DNA from: Labia minor
Taxonomy: Eukaryota; Arthropoda; Insecta; Dermaptera; Spongiphoridae
Assembly (NCBI GenBank): GCA_963082975.1
Contig: OY720344.1
Coordinates: 72,444,546 to 72,508,545, forward strand
Direction of reading: 5' to 3'
Length of the DNA: 64,000 nt
Below, one piece after another: positions 38,334 to 50,486 of this stretch (positions within the stretch are counted from its first letter, which is position 1; every line of letters begins with the position of its first letter). The position numbers and the translations under genes are program-made. The notes under the pieces were generated by a model. It was not told the DNA's origin and did not search any database. It saw only the letters and a list, made by a program, of their open reading frames with translations.

Positions 38334-39895
38334 GGATGACTATATTTCTAAAGATAAAAACTGGACGATGTTATAAAATGAGAGAGTTTAGAATAAGAAG
38401 AAAAAAAATGATAAATAATTCTCGTTTATCTTTAAATATTATGAATTCATAAATAGAAGTAAAAAAAGTGTATAAAAATTATTTTATTATTTATACCTTC
38501 TAATTATCCAAACGATTATTATTATATAGTGATATATAATTATATATTATTATTATTATATTATATAGTGTAGAGATGGTCTGTGGTGTAGACTTTACAA
38601 AAGCATATGTCTGAATAGACCGGGAAAAAGTTTTTCAAATCTTGATCTTAATGGGAATTCCAAAAAAACTAGTACGTATGATTCAAATTTGTCTTGTAGG
38701 TAATAAAGGAAGAATAAGATGCGGGAATCAACTATCGGAAACTTGCGAAATTCGGAATGGGTTAAAACAAGAAGACGCATTATCACCAATTGTATTTAAT
38801 TTAGTTCTGGAATATGTAATTAGACAAATTGGGGAGAGGTCAAATGGAATCGAATTAAACAAAAAAATTTAAGTATTAGGTTACACAGACGACTTAAATA
38901 ATAGGAGATTCGGCAATTGCAATTATAGATAGCGTAGAAAAATTAATTGAAGTAGGAAAAGAGGTGGGACTGGAAATTAATAATGCTAAGACAAAGTATT
39001 TAGTAACAGAGAGGAATAGTATTAACACACAAAACCTTAACATACAAGATATAGAATTTGAAAATGTAGAAAAATTTAAATACTTAGGTTCTGTGATATT
39101 GAAAGATAATAATATTCGAGATGAGTTTAAAGCGAGGTTACAATCGGGAAACGCCTGTTATCATGCAATAAAGGGGCTTATCGCGTCAAAATTATTATCA
39201 AAGGGGATAAAAGTTAAAAAGTATAAAACAATTATTTTACCGGTTGTATAATATGGGTGTGAGGCATTTCAGTATTTGAGAATAGGATTCTGTGAAGCAT
39301 TTATGGGCCAAAGAAAGATGAGGTCACCGGGGAATGGCAAAGATTGCATAACGAGGAATTGCATGACCTCTATGCATCTCCAGATATAGTTAGAATTATA
39401 AAATCGAGAAGGCTGCGCTGGGCAGAAACGTGGCTTGAATTGGAGAAGATAGAATGGCGAAAAATATATTTTTAGGGAGACCGAGTGGGAAACGTCCACT
39501 TGGAAGACCAAGACCACGGTGGGTGGATAATGAGAGATGGGAGAGGATAGGGACTGGAGAGTTGTGGCTCAGAATAGAAATACTTGGAGGGGTATGGTTG
39601 TTGCGACCAAGAACTTTCGAGTTCCGTAGAGTCAAAGAGAATAGATATAGATAGAACTGACAAAAATTATATTAGATATTTTTTTCAATATTCTTATGCA
39701 GTATATTTCGATCTTTCAACACCTTATCCTTAAACTTCTCAGTCTTCACAAAACTCAAATTCGGTTTTTCCTATAGTTTGTCAAAAACGGGAAAAAATTG
39801 ACATTTTTTTAAAAACGACGAAATATAAAAAAAATAAAAATAAAAAAACGGTACTGTCCCGTTCAAAACAGTAGGTATAATTACCCTAACATTAT
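38334..39895. mobile_element. hAT-like short element split by a LINE
   Basis: The left part AGGATGACTATATTTCT, then GATGTTATAAAATGAGAGAG, and the right part (about 39780-39895: GTCAAAAACGGG, CGGTACTGTCCCGTTCAAAA) correspond to a roughly 175-bp unit that is uninterrupted at 60050-60225. Between them lies the LINE fragment. The CGGGAC-rich core and GGTCACCC-like end resemble hAT elements of the Tip100/Zaphod type; that name is tentative. Confidence 0.5.
38575..39655 (+). pseudogene. Non-LTR retrotransposon fragment (reverse transcriptase, 3' half)
   Basis: Pieces in order: VDFTKAYV-like start, MGIPKKLVRMIQICLVGNK, NGLKQEDALSPIVFNLVLE (palm region), GYTDDLNN (decayed YADD box with a stop just before it), EVGLEINNAKTKYLV, KYLGSVI, HAIKGLIASKLLSKGIK, then WQRLHNEELHDLYA and the GRPSGKRPLGRPRPRWVDN tail. 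Multiple stops and frameshifts. 38693-38946 is identical to 48612-48865 as far as I can see. Confidence 0.8.
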
Positions 39896-39899
39896 TTAT

Positions 39900-41366
39900 C
39901 TATTAAGATTGAAAATATTTTAAAAATTTTATTTCTTTTACCTTCAATCGTTAAATTTTCGGAAAACAAAATCAACACATTCAAGGATTAAAAAAAATTA
40001 TGAAAAAAATTCTTATTTTTGTATAATCTTGCAATTTATGTCAAATTTTTAAATAAGTACAGTTATTTACTAACCAGCTGCACATCAAATTAGGTCAAAA
40101 TAAACATTAAATTAGATTCTTTGCACATTAAATTACGTTAACAATAAAAATATTCATTCGCACATTAAAACATTGCCATTAACTTTAAAATAATTTTTTT
40201 AAACATTATATAAATTTGCTGGTTATTAAAATAAGAGATCATTAATTTATATCTGAGAGGGAGGACAATATAGATGAACATTGTAAATATTTTAAAATGG
40301 AAAATGTGTAGGATCCACCTTATATTTTGTTTAATTTTATTCACATAGGAGAGGTTGAGAAAGGTGTGTGTTATTGAATGTTCTGATTCATTTATATGTA
40401 AATATATCAAAATAATACTGATATTATATTTTTTAACAAATTTTATTATAATAAATATATAATATATATATACATATATATGACATAGACTATTATAGAT
40501 ATAAGAACATTTTTATTTATAATCGAAACACACTTTCAAAATTGAATTTTTCTGATTCCTCAAATGACTCCCACTTTTCATTTAATGAATTATATTGCGA
40601 GATTAATTCAGAAGTTACTTTTTGAAAATGTGATTGTGAGGATCATACAAAATATTTATTAGATTTTTATATTAAAGTTTTATTTGAAACGACATCCTCT
40701 TCCTCTAACATTACGCCTAGAAAATAATTGTAATTATTGAAAAAATAATAATAAAAAAAGAAAGAAATATTCTTAAGGTTGTCAATTTTTTTATTATTTT
40801 ATTACATTAAAAATAAAAATAAAAAATATAATCTTTTTAACCTTTACGTAAGTATTTCACAAAATAAACAATATGACTATAAAACGCAAATTCTTTGCTG
40901 TAACAAAGTTTTAGTGTTTTAATTTTATTTTATTGTTCCTAAATAGAATTGTACTGTTCTTAATATTGTTTTAGTGCTCAAAGATTTTTTTCATTTTTCT
41001 AAGCTTATTTTAATGTGCAACCACTTTTTTTAGTGTTCAAAATATTATATTCAAGTGAATTATTTTAAAAAATGTTCATGTTATTTTTTTAGTGTTAGAG
41101 AGCCTAAATTTAATGATCAAATACCATATTCAAATGTGCTGAAAAATGGCACCCAAATTTAATGTAATATTTTTTTTTTAATTAATAAAATTTGAAATTT
41201 AGAAACTTTATGATCATTACTTTTTATTTTTAAAAATCCAATTAGAGTTAATAAATTACTTCCTTGAGTTACCTTATTTTATTTCTAAGATACCAAAAAA
41301 AAATCTTATATCTCTACCATATATTATCCATGTACATGTGAATTATAAATTTTACAAAATTAACTG
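39900..41366. other. AT-rich spacer, no gene seen
   Basis: A/T runs; nothing recognised. Confidence 0.55.
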
Positions 41367-41370
41367 AAAA

Positions 41371-41420
41371 AAAAATGTGGAACGCTTCACGATTTTGCGT
41401 GTCATCCTTGCGCAGGGGCC

Positions 41421-41460
<40 letters not shown>

Positions 41461-41477
41461 ACCGCCGAAGCGAGTAC
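41371..41477 (-). ncRNA. U6 spliceosomal snRNA
   Basis: U6 pairs with U2 and the 5' splice site and forms the catalytic centre of the spliceosome. On the - strand the RNA starts GTACTCGCTTCGGCGGTAC, which folds into the U6 5' stem-loop. It contains the invariant ACAGAGA box (GATACAGAGAAGATTAGC), the AGC triad, the internal stem-loop sequence and the GCGTTCCACA end, then a T run that would stop RNA polymerase III. The 5' stem differs from the common form by paired changes (CGC/GCG with GTAC/GTAC), so the helix is kept. A TATA box sits 26-33 bp upstream, as in insect U6 genes. This looks like a working gene, not one of the promoterless U6 pseudogenes. Confidence 0.95.
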
Positions 41478-41501
41478 ATTCATCAAATTTTCGCAACAGC
41501 T

Positions 41502-41511
41502 TTATATATAG
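41502..41511 (-). promoter_or_regulatory. TATA box of the U6 gene
   Basis: CTATATATAA on the - strand, about 26-33 bp ahead of the U6 5' end, where class III snRNA genes carry TATA. A proximal sequence element would be expected around 41520-41545; the sequence there is GATAAACCAAGATGGCCATC on the - strand, but I cannot confirm it as a PSE. Confidence 0.65.
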
Positions 41512-41544
41512 ATGGCCATCTTGGTTTATCATATGATAGAACAT

Positions 41545-43575
41545 GAATTTTCATAGGAAGATAGTAAAAATATTTTTTTGTTTTTTAAAAAACTATTTTA
41601 TTTAGAATCTTGCTAAAATTATCCAAGATTTAACTCTTATAAAATAATTTAATAATATTTTATGAGAAATTTTTATTAAACTAATGAAAATTGATAATAT
41701 TTCAATAGACCGATGGTGCTGCTCCTACAGAGTTTGTGTTTAATCAATATTCAAATAGCAATGATTCAAGATATTTAAACTTACATATTTATAAATTATT
41801 TAATTTTTAAAAATTATATATAAAAAACCTTGATGGTAAAAAGAGATTTAAAAAAAAAATTAGCGAAAATTAAAAATAAAATTAATTAAAAAAAAGATAT
41901 TTTTTTTTAAATAAAATGTTCATATTATTTTATAAATATTATTATAATGATGGTAAGATAAAATATCATATTAAAAAGATTTAATTAATTTTATACAGAT
42001 AAATATATTTGTATATAAATGTATAAAAAAAAAATATTTATATTAATAATATATACTCTATTTGTATATAATTAGAGCCTCATTCTCTCTCCCTTTATTT
42101 TAAATTTTTAGAAAACGGAAAGTATTCTAGACAAATTAAGAAATTTAAATGCCTTATGCAACATGAATGGGTAAATAAATTGGACTGGAAGATGAGGCAA
42201 TTTACAAGTTTTTTCTAATCTTAGAAGAATATCAATAAGGATTAAGACAAAATGGGATAGTATTAGATCAAATCTTATCTCACCAAGAACATTCAATATT
42301 TCTATTCACAAATTATCCAGCGTATGACTCAGTTTAAATTAAAACGTATATAAATTACAAAATTAAAATTTTTATTTGTTTAAATTTTAGTAGAATGAAT
42401 CAAACAAATGCAAATTAAATATATAGAACACGTGAATAGAAGAGTGCGAAAGACAAGCAAGGAACTTGGTTAGTTATTATGGGCAAACCAATTGAGAAAC
42501 CTTCAGTTGGTAGACCTAAGATAAAGAAAAATTTAAAAAAGTTCGGAGAGAAAATAGATGTTGGATGGTAGTCGGTCAGGATCAGTGATTTAACTATGCA
42601 ATCAGTAATATTTACACTGAGCATCAAATACTGAACGATTTTATTTATTTTATTAGGCATGAATTACAGAGCAATTTAAAATATTTTATCGTGCGAAAAA
42701 ATAATAAAATACTGGTCATTTGGAATTTTTTACTGAGCAAAAATGTATTAAAATACTGAGCAATTAATTTATTGCGAAAATTAAATTCAATATATGACAA
42801 AACAATGTGTGAAAAAGATATGATTACTAGTGTTTACTCATAACATAATTTGTAAATAGCATTTTATAATTTTAATTTATTTTCAAATAAATCTTATATA
42901 TTACATAGAACATTATTCGTTTATTTTAGATATGTAAATGGCATAAAAGATTGTAGGATTTCCAGCTAAGCGAAAAATTATTTATTAGGGTATAAAACTT
43001 ATACATTTTTTAAAAAAGCATAATTGATTGCTTAAATGTTAGTTTTATCTCTGAAAAAATAATTTTTCACTTAACTGAAAAATCTATAATATTTAAATTC
43101 CCAATAAAATAAAAAACAAACACGCATACATACACACAAGCCCGATTTTTTTGCAATTATCCACTGCCTGCGCCTGCAGATGGCGCCAAAAACTTTGTTT
43201 CAGCGAGAACAATAGAGTTTAGCAGTCTGTTAGATTGTCTGTGAAATTTACTATTCGTTGGAAATTCATCACAAGATTAAATAAATAAAATTATTGTATA
43301 TAAATATATAATTAAATATATTTTAAATTTGAATAATGACAATTGTTTCAAATCCGTTGTAGCGCTTTCTCTTAGCTGAAAAGAGTATTAACATCACAGA
43401 CCATAACTGACCATAACATTAACCATTAACATGCCTAACTTCATGGATATCTGTGTTTATCTCACAGGAATGTTAAATATTTAACCATGTGCGAAGAGTG
43501 ATCTGTACAATCTGTATAATTACCAAAAATATAAAAAGATTAATAAATTGATTATAACTCTTCGTTTTTTTTAAA
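41545..43575. other. Spacer with decayed LINE piece; probable NVL promoter
   Basis: Mostly AT-rich. About 42375-42600 keeps a faint LINE C-terminus (MGKPIEKPSVGRPKIKKN in one frame). At about 43140-43290 the sequence is less AT-biased (CTGCCTGCGCCTGCAGATGG) and lies 300-430 bp before the NVL start, so it is a candidate NVL promoter or 5' UTR. Confidence 0.4.
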
Positions 43576-46500
43576 ATGAGCCATATAACAAAGTTAAATT
43601 CTTCAACTGAAAAATTTCCAAATGATACACCAATTAAAAAAAACAAAGAAAAAATGATTTTAAATTCTGTCAAAGTTAAACAAAGTTCATATATGATGGA
43701 TCCATTAATGTTTCCACGAGTTAAACAAGTATATTAATAATTTTTTTTAATTAAAAATTGATTTCTATATCTTAAGTGTTCATTTTAACCAAGTTAATTT
43801 TGATTTAATTTATTTTGCATTATAATATTCATTTTTTTTCATTTGAACTATACTTATTAATATTGATGTTGGTTTTTATTTTACAGTATATTAATGAAAA
43901 TAAATACAATCACTATTTTGATATAGATAAAATTGTTGATGAACTCCAAAAGAAATATAGAGAATATGCAAGAAGAAAAAGGAATGCATTTAAAATATGT
44001 GTTCAGAAAGGTAAAATATATATTTAGATTAATCTAAATAATTCATTCATTCAATTTAAGAAAAAATTATTTTTACAGCTTTTAATGATGCCATACTAGA
44101 AGCTGAGAATGATTTAATTAAGTCAAATGATGAAATTGAAAGGGATAATGTATATGTTAGTAGCAACTCAGATAATATTAACTCTTCCTTAAAAAATTCT
44201 ACAAAAATCAAGTAAATATAAGTCATATTAATCTTATTTAATTTAATTTTTCATATAAAGCACTATATCCATTTATTTATTCTGCCATTACTTATTACAT
44301 ATTATATATATATATATATATATATAAATTAAATTTTAAATGCGTTTACATCATTTCCTGATTATAAATTTATATTTGGTTTCTTTATATGAAGTCAAAT
44401 AATTATCTTATTTTTCAAAAATAAATATCAAAAACTATTTTGAACACTTGAGGCTTCACTATCATGGAGATGAAGGGGCATGATTTACTACTTCGTGGTC
44501 CCCTGGCAAGGTAATTTCTTTAGCTGCGGATAGATTCCACCAAGCCTCCAGAATCATATTTGGGAGAAAAATATATCAAAAATAATTAAATATCAATAGT
44601 TTCTCTTTATCAAAGATATTTTGTATAAATTAATTCTTATATTTTGAATATAAAATAATGGTGATTTTAAACTTTTGTTTGCTTCTTGAAGTGAAGCAAA
44701 ACCACAAAACATATACAAAAAAGTAATTTTTTAGACTAACTCGTATTTTTTTTTTTAATATTTTTTTAAAATAATTCTTTATACTAATACATAACATAAA
44801 TTTTATTTAGTTTACTAGTTTTATTTTTGTCTTTTATATAATTTGTTTGTTATTTTTAGGAAAAAAACAAATGATAAAGAATTAATTAATATCAGTTCAG
44901 ATGAAGATATAAAAGACCATTCTCCTAGAACCGCTGCACCACCATCATCAACTATTTCTGTTGGAGATCTATCAGGAATCGCTGAAACACCTTCAAATAT
45001 TATTTTTAATAAATTAACAAGAAAGAGAAAAAGTTCAGAGGCATTTTCTTTAAAAAATAAAAAACTTAAAACATTGTGTCCTAGTATGTATTCATTCTGA
45101 TTGAAATATTTAAACCTATTTAAAATAAAGATTAATATTAATTAATTCGAACATTCCAGTACCTGGTGAAACTTTTGCTGATTTTGGTGGGATTGAGAAT
45201 ATTCCTAAAAAGATTCGATTATATCCCTACCAAATAACTTTTCCTTGTGCTTTTCAAAAACAGCCTACACCCAGAATTTTAATATGCGGCCCTCCTGGTT
45301 CTGGTATTTACTTTTAAGATTTTAAATTTAAATATTTGGTATTTTTTATAAATTATGATTAATTTTTATTCAACTAACTAATATTTATCTTGTAAGGTAA
45401 AACATTTTTTGTCCATTGCATGGCTGGACAGTACAAATTGCCATTGATTTTCGCTAAAGACTTAATTGGCGGAGTTTCTGGTGAATCTGAACAACGGATT
45501 CGAAATTTGTTTAAGGAGGCTGAATTTAATGCCCCTTGCATATTATTTCTTGATGAAGTGGATACTATAGCAGGACGTCGCGATAAAGCACAAAGTGATA
45601 TGGGACGAAGAATTGTAGTACAATTAATGACATGTTTAGATGAATTAGGTAAAATATAATCACAATATTATTTTAATATTTTAGTTTTAATTTATCATGT
45701 TACCATTTGTTTTGTTTATTCATAATAGTGTAATTTTATAAATACTTACTTTTATGTACTGGCCTGTAACGTAGGTATTATTTTCCACCCAAAAATTTTT
45801 AATTTCACTTATTAATTGTATGGGGTTTCAAATAAAAACTATGTGTAGTGTTTTCAGCAAACAGAATATTTAGACTAATAATTAAATTATTCAAGGCTAT
45901 ATTTATTCTAGATTTTTAAAATTAATTTCTTTAGGACCGGGCGTTTTGGTTATTGGAACCACATCTCGAGCAGATTCACTTGACCCTGCTTTACGCTCAG
46001 GAAAACGATTCAACGAAGAATTATATCTCGGAATCCCTAGCCGAGAACAACGCGAAACTCTTCTAAATGTTATTTTCAAAGAAATTAAAATTGATCCGGA
46101 CATAAAATTTTCTAGAATTGCTGAAATTACTCCAGGATATGTTGCTGGTGATTTAAAGGTATTTTATATAAATTCATATTTATATTATGTTCATTTCAAT
46201 TAAATTTCATAAATAATCAAGAGACTATTGTAAAAAAATGTTCAAAATTCTTGTTTTTGAAAATGAATTATATTACCTTCTATTTTTCAGTCTTTACTTC
46301 GTGAATGTGTTATAAATACTTTTATGAGAGTTTATGAAGAAAAATGTATGCAAGTCGAAAATAGTGAATTAGTTTATTTTACAATTGAACAACTCACTGA
46401 ATTCTTTAAAGATTATTCATTTGTTATCTCTAAGGAAGATCTTGATAATGCTTTAAAATGCGTAAAACCATCAGCTTTAAGAGAAGGGTAAATATAATTT

Positions 46501-47733
46501 TCAAAAATTGCTGAATTTACACTATATCTATTTTTTATCTATCTTATAAAAAAATTATTTTTAAAATTTAACTATAAAATATAAATATTTTTTAAATTAT
46601 TATTTTAATTATTTAATAAATTAAATATAATTTTCTTTGCATTTTAACATTTTTATAAACAAGGAGTTTTCAATTATTGAAAGTTATCAAGGCTATTAAA
46701 ATTTTAAATAAGGGTAGAATATATAAAAAAAATAATTCTTTCGACTAATTTAGTATTTATTTGAATATTTTTTAGATTCGCTACAGTTCCTGACGTTACT
46801 TGGGATAATATAGGCTCTCTTGGAGAAATTCGAAACATTCTTCATTCTGCAATTTTGGCACCTATTAAAAATCCTAAACTTTTTACTGATATGGGCTTAA
46901 CTGTACCAATTGGAATCCTTCTCTGCGGACCCCCAGGTTGCGGAAAAACATTACTAGCTAAAGCGATTGCCAATGAAACTGGTCTTAATTTTATTTCAGT
47001 ACGAGGGCCAGAATTGCTAAATATGTATCTTGGTGAATCAGAAAGAGCTGTTCGCCAGGTTTTTGAAAGAGCGAGAAATTCTTCTCCTTGTGTAATCTTT
47101 TTTGATGAAATAGATGCTTTATGTTCAAGGAGAAGTAATTCAAGTAATGATGCGTCTGCTAGAATTGTTAGTCAAATGTTAACAGAGATGGACGGTCTTA
47201 ATTCTCGTAAAGATGTTTTTGTCATTGCTGCTACTAATCGCCCCGAAATAGTGGATCCAGCAATTTTAAGACCTGGACGTTTAGATAAGATATTATATGT
47301 AGGATTGCCAAGTGCAGAAGATCGTAAGGACATATTAAAAACAATAACTAAAACAAAGCCACGTCTTGATTCTAATGTTAATTTAGACGAAATTGCCAAT
47401 GATTCAAAAACTGATGGCTATTCTGGTGCAGATTTAGCTGCTTTAGTACGAGAGGCTTCGCTTTATGCAATTTCGGAAGGAGAAGAATCTCCTAAAGTTA
47501 CAAAATACCACTTCGATAAGGCGTTAACTGTAATTCGTCGATCTGTTTCTGAAAAAGACAAAAAATATTATGAAAAAATTAAAAAAATTTATGGAACTAA
47601 TTTATCTAATTCACCCATTCATAAGGGCTCATTATTAGATAGAGATATTTCAAAAAATTTAGAATCTGATTCATGTGATGCTCAAACCCAAAATAAAGAT
47701 AATTTGGAAGAGCAAATGGAAACAAATGATTAA
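43576..47733 (+). CDS. NVL: NVL, nuclear VCP-like AAA ATPase, nine exons
   Basis: NVL (yeast Rix7) is a nucleolar hexameric ATPase that remodels pre-60S ribosomal particles. Exons 43576-43728, 43887-44010, 44079-44211, 44860-45083, 45160-45303, 45397-45648, 45935-46158, 46291-46487 and 46776-47733 join with GT-AG introns and matching phases into about 802 residues (human about 856). The N-terminus has the family's [14 protein letters not shown] motif. Exon 4 is a charged linker with nuclear-localisation-like [12 protein letters not shown] domain 1 has Walker A GPPGSGKT split by an intron, Walker [11 protein letters not shown] and the [12 protein letters not shown] motif; its arginine-finger region reads [13 protein letters not shown] domain 2, all in the last exon, has [42 protein letters not shown] and [10 protein letters not shown]. 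The start is the first ATG of exon 1. The name rests on both AAA domains plus the N-terminal motif. Confidence 0.95.
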
Positions 47734-47734
47734 T

Positions 47735-47990
47735 AGCCGAAATGCCGTGGGTTTCCCCATCCCCAATCATGCTTGAAACAAGGCAAGTCTCTCAACCCTT
47801 CTCCCACCACAATTAATGCTCAATAAGGGCGAAACGGATATATAAATCGAAGCGCGGACACCAACGGGAAAATTGCCTTGACGAGAGATCACTGTGACCG
47901 GAGGTATTGAGAGTGTCTGAATTGATAAATAATTTGTATATTTATTGTAAATAAACCGTTTTTATAATATCTATAAGCTTTTATTGAAAA
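47735..47990 (+). repeat. LTR-like or 3' UTR block directly after the NVL stop
   Basis: A block much less AT-biased than its surroundings begins 1-2 bases after the NVL stop codon. It contains CCGTGGGTTTCCCCATCCCC, a TATATAAATCG box near 47838, and AATAAA at 47950, an order typical of an LTR (promoter, then poly(A) signal). It may equally be NVL 3' UTR using that AATAAA. I could not find TG...CA ends or a target duplication. Confidence 0.35.
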
Positions 47991-48079
47991 GCCCAAAGAA
48001 GAAGTCTTCCTGTTGCTCATTGGAAAATTTACCCCTAGACCCTCCACAACCTCTACATTATTTTGTATATATATAGAAA

Positions 48080-49553
48080 CCTTAACAGTAGACTCAGCAG
48101 AAATTAATCTCGAAGAACCAACGTTACAGGAGGTAGAAATGATATTGGGAAATTTCAAAAATAATAAAGCAGCGGGAATAGATGGGATTTCAGCGGAATT
48201 ATTAAAATATGGAGGAAAACCTTTAGTAGAGTGTATTAGTTCATTCGATCTGGCATAGGGAAAAGATTCCTTTAGAATGGCAGGAGGCAGTTATTATCCC
48301 ACTCTTTAAGAAGGATAATAGAACCAACTGCAATAACTATAGGGGAATTTCTCTATTGACGACATCGTATAAGATTCTCTCGAATATTATCTCAATGAAA
48401 TTACGACCATATGAAGAGGAAATATTAGGAGAATATCAGTGCGGGTTCAGGCCAAACCGATCAACTGTAGATCAGATATTCTCATTAAGGCAGATATTAG
48501 AAAAAAAACGCGAATTCAATATCTCTGTTGTCAAACGGAATCGAATTAAACAAAAAATTCAAGTATTAGGTTACGCAGACTTAAATATATAGGAGATTCG
48601 GCAATTGCAATCTTGTAGGTAATAAAGGAAGAATAAGATGCGGGAATCAACTATCGGAAACTTGCGAAATTCGGAATGGGTTAAAACAAGAAGACGCATT
48701 ATCACCAATTGTATTTAATTTAGTTCTGGAATATGTAATTAGACAAATTGGGGAGAGGTCAAATGGAATCGAATTAAACAAAAAAATTTAAGTATTAGGT
48801 TACACAGACGACTTAAATAATAGGAGATTCGGCAATTGCAATTATAGATAGCGTAGAAAAATTAATCGAAGCAGGAAAAGAGGTGGGGCTGGAAATAAAT
48901 ATCGCTAAGACAAAGTATTTAGTAACAGAGAGGAATAGTATTAACAAACAAAGTCTTAACATACAAAATGTAGAAAAATTTAAATACTTAGGTTCTGTAA
49001 TAACGAAAGATAATAATATTCGAGAAGAGTTTAAAACGAGGTTACAATCGGAAAGCGCCTGTTATCATGCCGTAAAGGGGCTTATCGCGTCAAAATTATT
49101 ATCAAAGGGGATAAATATATAAAATAATTATTTTACCGGTTCTATTATATGGGAGTGAGGCATGGTCTATGACCTTAGGTGACAAGAGTAGATTTAGAGT
49201 ATTTGAGGATAGGATTCTGCGAAGCATTTATGGGCCAAAGAAAGATGAGGTCACAGGGGAATGGCGGAGGCTGCATAACGAGGAATTGCATGACCTCTAT
49301 TTATCTCCAGACATAGTCAGAATTATAAAATCGAGAAGGCTGCGGTGGGCAGGACAAATGGCGAAAAATATATTGGGGGGGAGACCGAGTGGGAAACGCC
49401 CGCTTGGAAGACCAAGGACGCGGTGGGTGGATAATGTAGGAAGGGACGTGAGAGAGATAGGAGAGGAGAGGGATTGGAGGGTTGTGGCTCTGAATAGGGA
49501 CACTTGGAGAAGTGTGGTTGCTGCGGCCTAAAACTTTCGAGTTCCGTAGAGCC
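48080..49553 (+). pseudogene. Non-LTR retrotransposon, rearranged reverse transcriptase
   Basis: Pieces in order: PTLQEVEMILGNFKNNKAAG, DGISAELLKYGG, a frameshift, WQEAVIIPLFKKDN with NNYRGISLL, LGEYQCGFRPNRSTVDQIF, then an abrupt jump to a YAD box (LGYADLNI, about 48560). The sequence next returns to the upstream LVGNKGRIRCGN section (48612) and passes a second YADD-type box (about 48800). It ends with KYLGSVITKDNNIREEF, RRLHNEELHDLYLSPDIVRI, the GGRPSGKRPLGRPRTRWVDN tail, CGAGTTCCGTAGAGCC and an AT microsatellite. Endonuclease and N-terminus are missing. The clade is not resolved by eye. Confidence 0.82.
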
Positions 49554-49788
49554 ATATATATATATATATATATATCTTATCTTCTTATACGAGTAAAAAT
49601 TGTATATATATATATATTTGGCCATGGGTTCTCAAAAACCGCTCTAACGATTTTTTTGAAATTCACACTAGATATAGTATTTATAAAGAAAAATTGAGTT
49701 TTATTGATCATATCTCTGGAAAAGTACATCTTTATTAGTTTTTCTTAATTTAAATTTATATATGGATGACGTCACAACCACCGCCTGT

Positions 49789-49833
<45 letters not shown>

Positions 49834-50211
49834 TTAAATTAAATTAAAAATATCTGTAAATATATTTTAAAATATTATATTATATATAATCAGTATTTAT
49901 TTGTTTTTGTGTTTTTAATTTTAATATATTTTAATTTAATCAGTAAATCCCTTCATATATTGTGATTCCAGCCATCTTACTTACTTGAAAATGAAAATCC
50001 AATTATGAGATCAAAATTAAAACTATTTATTCATATAATTTTGAATGTTTTCGTGTTTTATAAATAAAAACAAATATACATATTCTTTGAGTGACAAATT
50101 CCAATTTATATGATCTTGAAACTCCAACATGTAATATTAGCAAATAGGTATTAATATTACCAGACAAACCCAATAATAATTAATCATTTTTTTAACTTAA
50201 GTTTAACTTAA
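49553..50211. other. Microsatellites, F2-related fragment and spacer
   Basis: (TA)n tracts at about 49553-49577 and 49790-49831. Between them, about 49720-49785, CATCTTTATTAGTTTTTCTTA and GATGACGTCACAACC match the middle of F2, so a fragment of F2 or a relative lies here. The rest is AT-rich with nothing recognised. Confidence 0.5.
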
Positions 50212-50234
50212 GTACCGAGCCGCGGCTCGGGGTC
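50212..50234. other. GC-rich 16-bp perfect palindrome
   Basis: CCGAGCCGCGGCTCGG (50215-50230) is a perfect palindrome in otherwise AT-rich DNA. It is preceded by two ACTTAAGT palindromes and followed by GGTCCCGGTATAA. It may be the hairpin at the 5' end of the helicase-bearing element that follows, by analogy with the F1-F3 5' ends. Confidence 0.5.
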
Positions 50235-50486
50235 CCGGTATAAATAATAATTTAAAAAAGTCAATTATATATATATACATTTACAACTATATTTTATATT
50301 ATATCAAAATTAAAATATGATTTTTTAGACAAATGATAAAAAGGAGATCTTTATATTTTTTTTATTAAAATAGGCTTCTTTTCTTATTTTTAATTTTTAA
50401 TAAATTCTCTTTTTATTAAAAAATAATATTAAATTGTATATAAATTTCAATAAAGCCACCGCTTCTTATATCTTATTATTTATATT

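Noticed and set aside
41314..41544. 76-residue ORF on the - strand
   Set aside because: It runs across the U6 snRNA gene and its promoter; the RNA gene explains the sequence.
49301..49625. Overlapping - strand ORFs at the end of the LINE, also 39396-39663
   Set aside because: Shadows of the + strand LINE C-terminus (GRPSGKRPLGRPR frame).
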